In this document: positions 5,815-6,748 of the stretch, in pieces | Position numbering within the stretch: position 1 is the first letter of the stretch | Layout: every line of letters starts with the position of its first letter | Origin: Planctomycetota bacterium | GTDB lineage: Bacteria; Planctomycetota; UBA1135 | Reading direction: 5' to 3' | DNA length: 6,748 bases | Assembly (NCBI GenBank): GCA_029243845.1 | Contig: JAQWRF010000247.1 | Coordinates: 1-6,748 of the forward strand | Translations under genes and position numbers: made by a program | The notes under the pieces: model-generated | Databases searched by the model: none | What the model saw: only the letters and a program-made list of their open reading frames with translations | What the model was told of the DNA's origin: nothing

Positions 5815-6748
5815 TCTCTGCATATTATTATTGGCAGGATGCCAAACCGTTGAAGCCGATCACTACTCGGTAGAATTTCTGCCAATCCCTGATGGCGAAA
5901 CTTTAGAAGTTGGCGGTATCGATTTCTTGTCCGACGGCACAATGTTGCTTAGTACGCGTCGCGGGCGCGTGTGGTGGGTTGACAATGCCATGTCAGACGA
6001 TATGTCGCAGATGAAGTTCCATATTTTTGCTGAAGGTCTACATGAGGGTCTAGGTCTCGAAGTCATTGATGACGAGATTTTCGTTATGCAGCGCGGCGAG
6101 CTTTCGCATTTGATTGATCTTGATGGCGACCAAATATGTGACCGTATCGAAGCTGTTTCGCAAGACTGGGGCATGACCGGCAACTATCATGAATTTGCTT
6201 TTGGCATGCCTGTCGACGAACAAGGCAATTTTTACATTAGCACTAACGTCGGATTCTGGAGCCCTGACTGGTGGCACGGCAAGGCGAAAGCGCCACGCCG
6301 CGGAACTATCCTTAAAGTTACTCCAGATGGCGAAACAACGTGGTTCGCCAGTGGCGTGCGTAGTCCTTGTGGCTTGGGTATTGATAGCCAACAGCGTTTA
6401 CTCTACACCGACAATCAAGGCGACTGGATGCCTGTTTGCGGTCTTTTCGATGTCAAGCAAGACGACTTCTTTGGTCACCCTAGCTCGTTGCGCTGGACGG
6501 CCGATTATGAATTCGGCGCGATTGATCCGAGCACAACTGTTGCGCCTAAGCGTCAGCCAAAGTCTGCGGCAATCTGGATTCCATACGATTGGTCACGCTC
6601 GACAGGTAATTTAGTCCACGATACGACCGCAGGAAAGTTCGGGCCGTTCGAAGATCAATTGTTCGTTGCCGAGTTAACGCTTGGTAACGTACTACGCGTA
6701 ATGCTCGAAGACGTTCAAGGAGTCACTCAAGGCGCAGTAGTCCAATTC
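5807..6748 (+). CDS. Propeller lipoprotein, TIGR02604-like putative dehydrogenase (3' end outside window)
   Basis: The frame is open from ATG 5807 to the last base (314 codons, no stop), so the gene continues beyond the window. The start reads MNSLCILLLAGC: a very short, uncharged signal with a lipobox LAGC and likely lipidated Cys12. An in-frame TGA at 5762 and the lack of ATG, GTG or TTG before 5807 limit other starts. The body resembles a beta-propeller of the Planctomycetes 'putative membrane-bound dehydrogenase' type (TIGR02604), distantly like PQQ sugar dehydrogenases. Repeated blade-like stretches include GGIDFLSDGTMLLSTRRGRV (36-55), GTILKVTPDG (166-175) and SGVRSPCGLGID (182-193), followed by the hallmark TDNQGDW (201-207) and FFGHPSSLRW (221-230). 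A calcium-loop-like DLDGDQICD, with Asp104, 106, 108 and 112, also fits the family. The overlap with the cytochrome gene and shared export suggest that the two proteins work together. The substrate is unknown. A weak CGGA lies about 8 nt before the start. Confidence 0.87.
   Translation, partial: MNSLCILLLAGCQTVEADHYSVEFLPIPDGETLEVGGIDFLSDGTMLLSTRRGRVWWVDNAMSDDMSQMKFHIFAEGLHEGLGLEVIDDEIFVMQRGELSHLIDLDGDQICDRIEAVSQDWGMTGNYHEFAFGMPVDEQGNFYISTNVGFWSPDWWHGKAKAPRRGTILKVTPDGETTWFASGVRSPCGLGIDSQQRLLYTDNQGDWMPVCGLFDVKQDDFFGHPSSLRWTADYEFGAIDPSTTVAPKRQPKSAAIWIPYDWSRSTGNLVHDTTAGKFGPFEDQLFVAELTLGNVLRVMLEDVQGVTQGAVVQF

Noticed and set aside
5863..6391. Two overlapping minus-strand open frames (106 and 113 codons) and a plus-strand one from 6189 opposite or within the propeller gene
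   Set aside because: The plus frame starting at 5807 encodes a coherent lipoprotein with family motifs through this entire stretch, so the others are shadows.
1..6748. Terminators, tRNAs, CRISPR repeats, insertion sequences or long direct repeats
   Set aside because: By reading, I found no stem-loop with a T run at gene ends, no tRNA-like clover elements, no regularly spaced repeats and no transposase motifs; coding sequence fills the window.

Overview
The window is a dense, single-direction stretch of bacterial chromosome. Seven protein genes, all on the + strand, fill it almost completely. The first (threonyl-tRNA synthetase) is cut by the left edge and the last (a secreted propeller lipoprotein) by the right edge. 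Gene junctions are overlaps of 11, 1 and 8 nt or gaps of 8, 2 and 8 nt, so no intergenic stretch is long enough for a conventional promoter or terminator. I see no tRNA, rRNA, riboswitch, CRISPR array, insertion sequence or attachment site.

The organism is a bacterium that uses the standard stop codons, with base composition close to balanced. Two clues point loosely to the Planctomycetota/PVC group or a similar marine lineage. One is the pairing of a small secreted c-type cytochrome with a TIGR02604-like 'putative membrane-bound dehydrogenase' propeller carrying a DNQGDW-type motif. The other is that no start codon has a convincing Shine-Dalgarno sequence. This assignment is an inference from protein style, not proof.

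Layout: (1) 1-1326, catalytic core and anticodon-binding domain of ThrRS. (2) 1316-2080, a YdfG-type short-chain dehydrogenase. (3) 2089-2541, a small DUF6941-like protein with a proline-rich tail. (4) 2541-3740, a polytopic DUF819 (YjcL-like) membrane protein. (5) 3743-4798, an adenosine-deaminase-family enzyme. (6) 4807-5814, an exported monoheme cytochrome c with an extra beta-rich domain. (7) 5807-6748, a lipoprotein beta-propeller, incomplete.

Functionally, genes 1-5 look like cytoplasmic or inner-membrane housekeeping and salvage functions without an obvious shared pathway. The DUF819 protein and the deaminase, 2 nt apart, may form a transport-and-salvage pair. Genes 6 and 7 look like a two-gene version of a module that I believe is often a single large polypeptide (cytochrome c, beta domain, propeller), and they probably act together outside the cytoplasmic membrane in oxidation of an unknown substrate. 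I find no strong sign of an entirely new system. The most notable points are this split module, the run of starts without Shine-Dalgarno sequences, and the uncharged signal peptides of genes 6 and 7.
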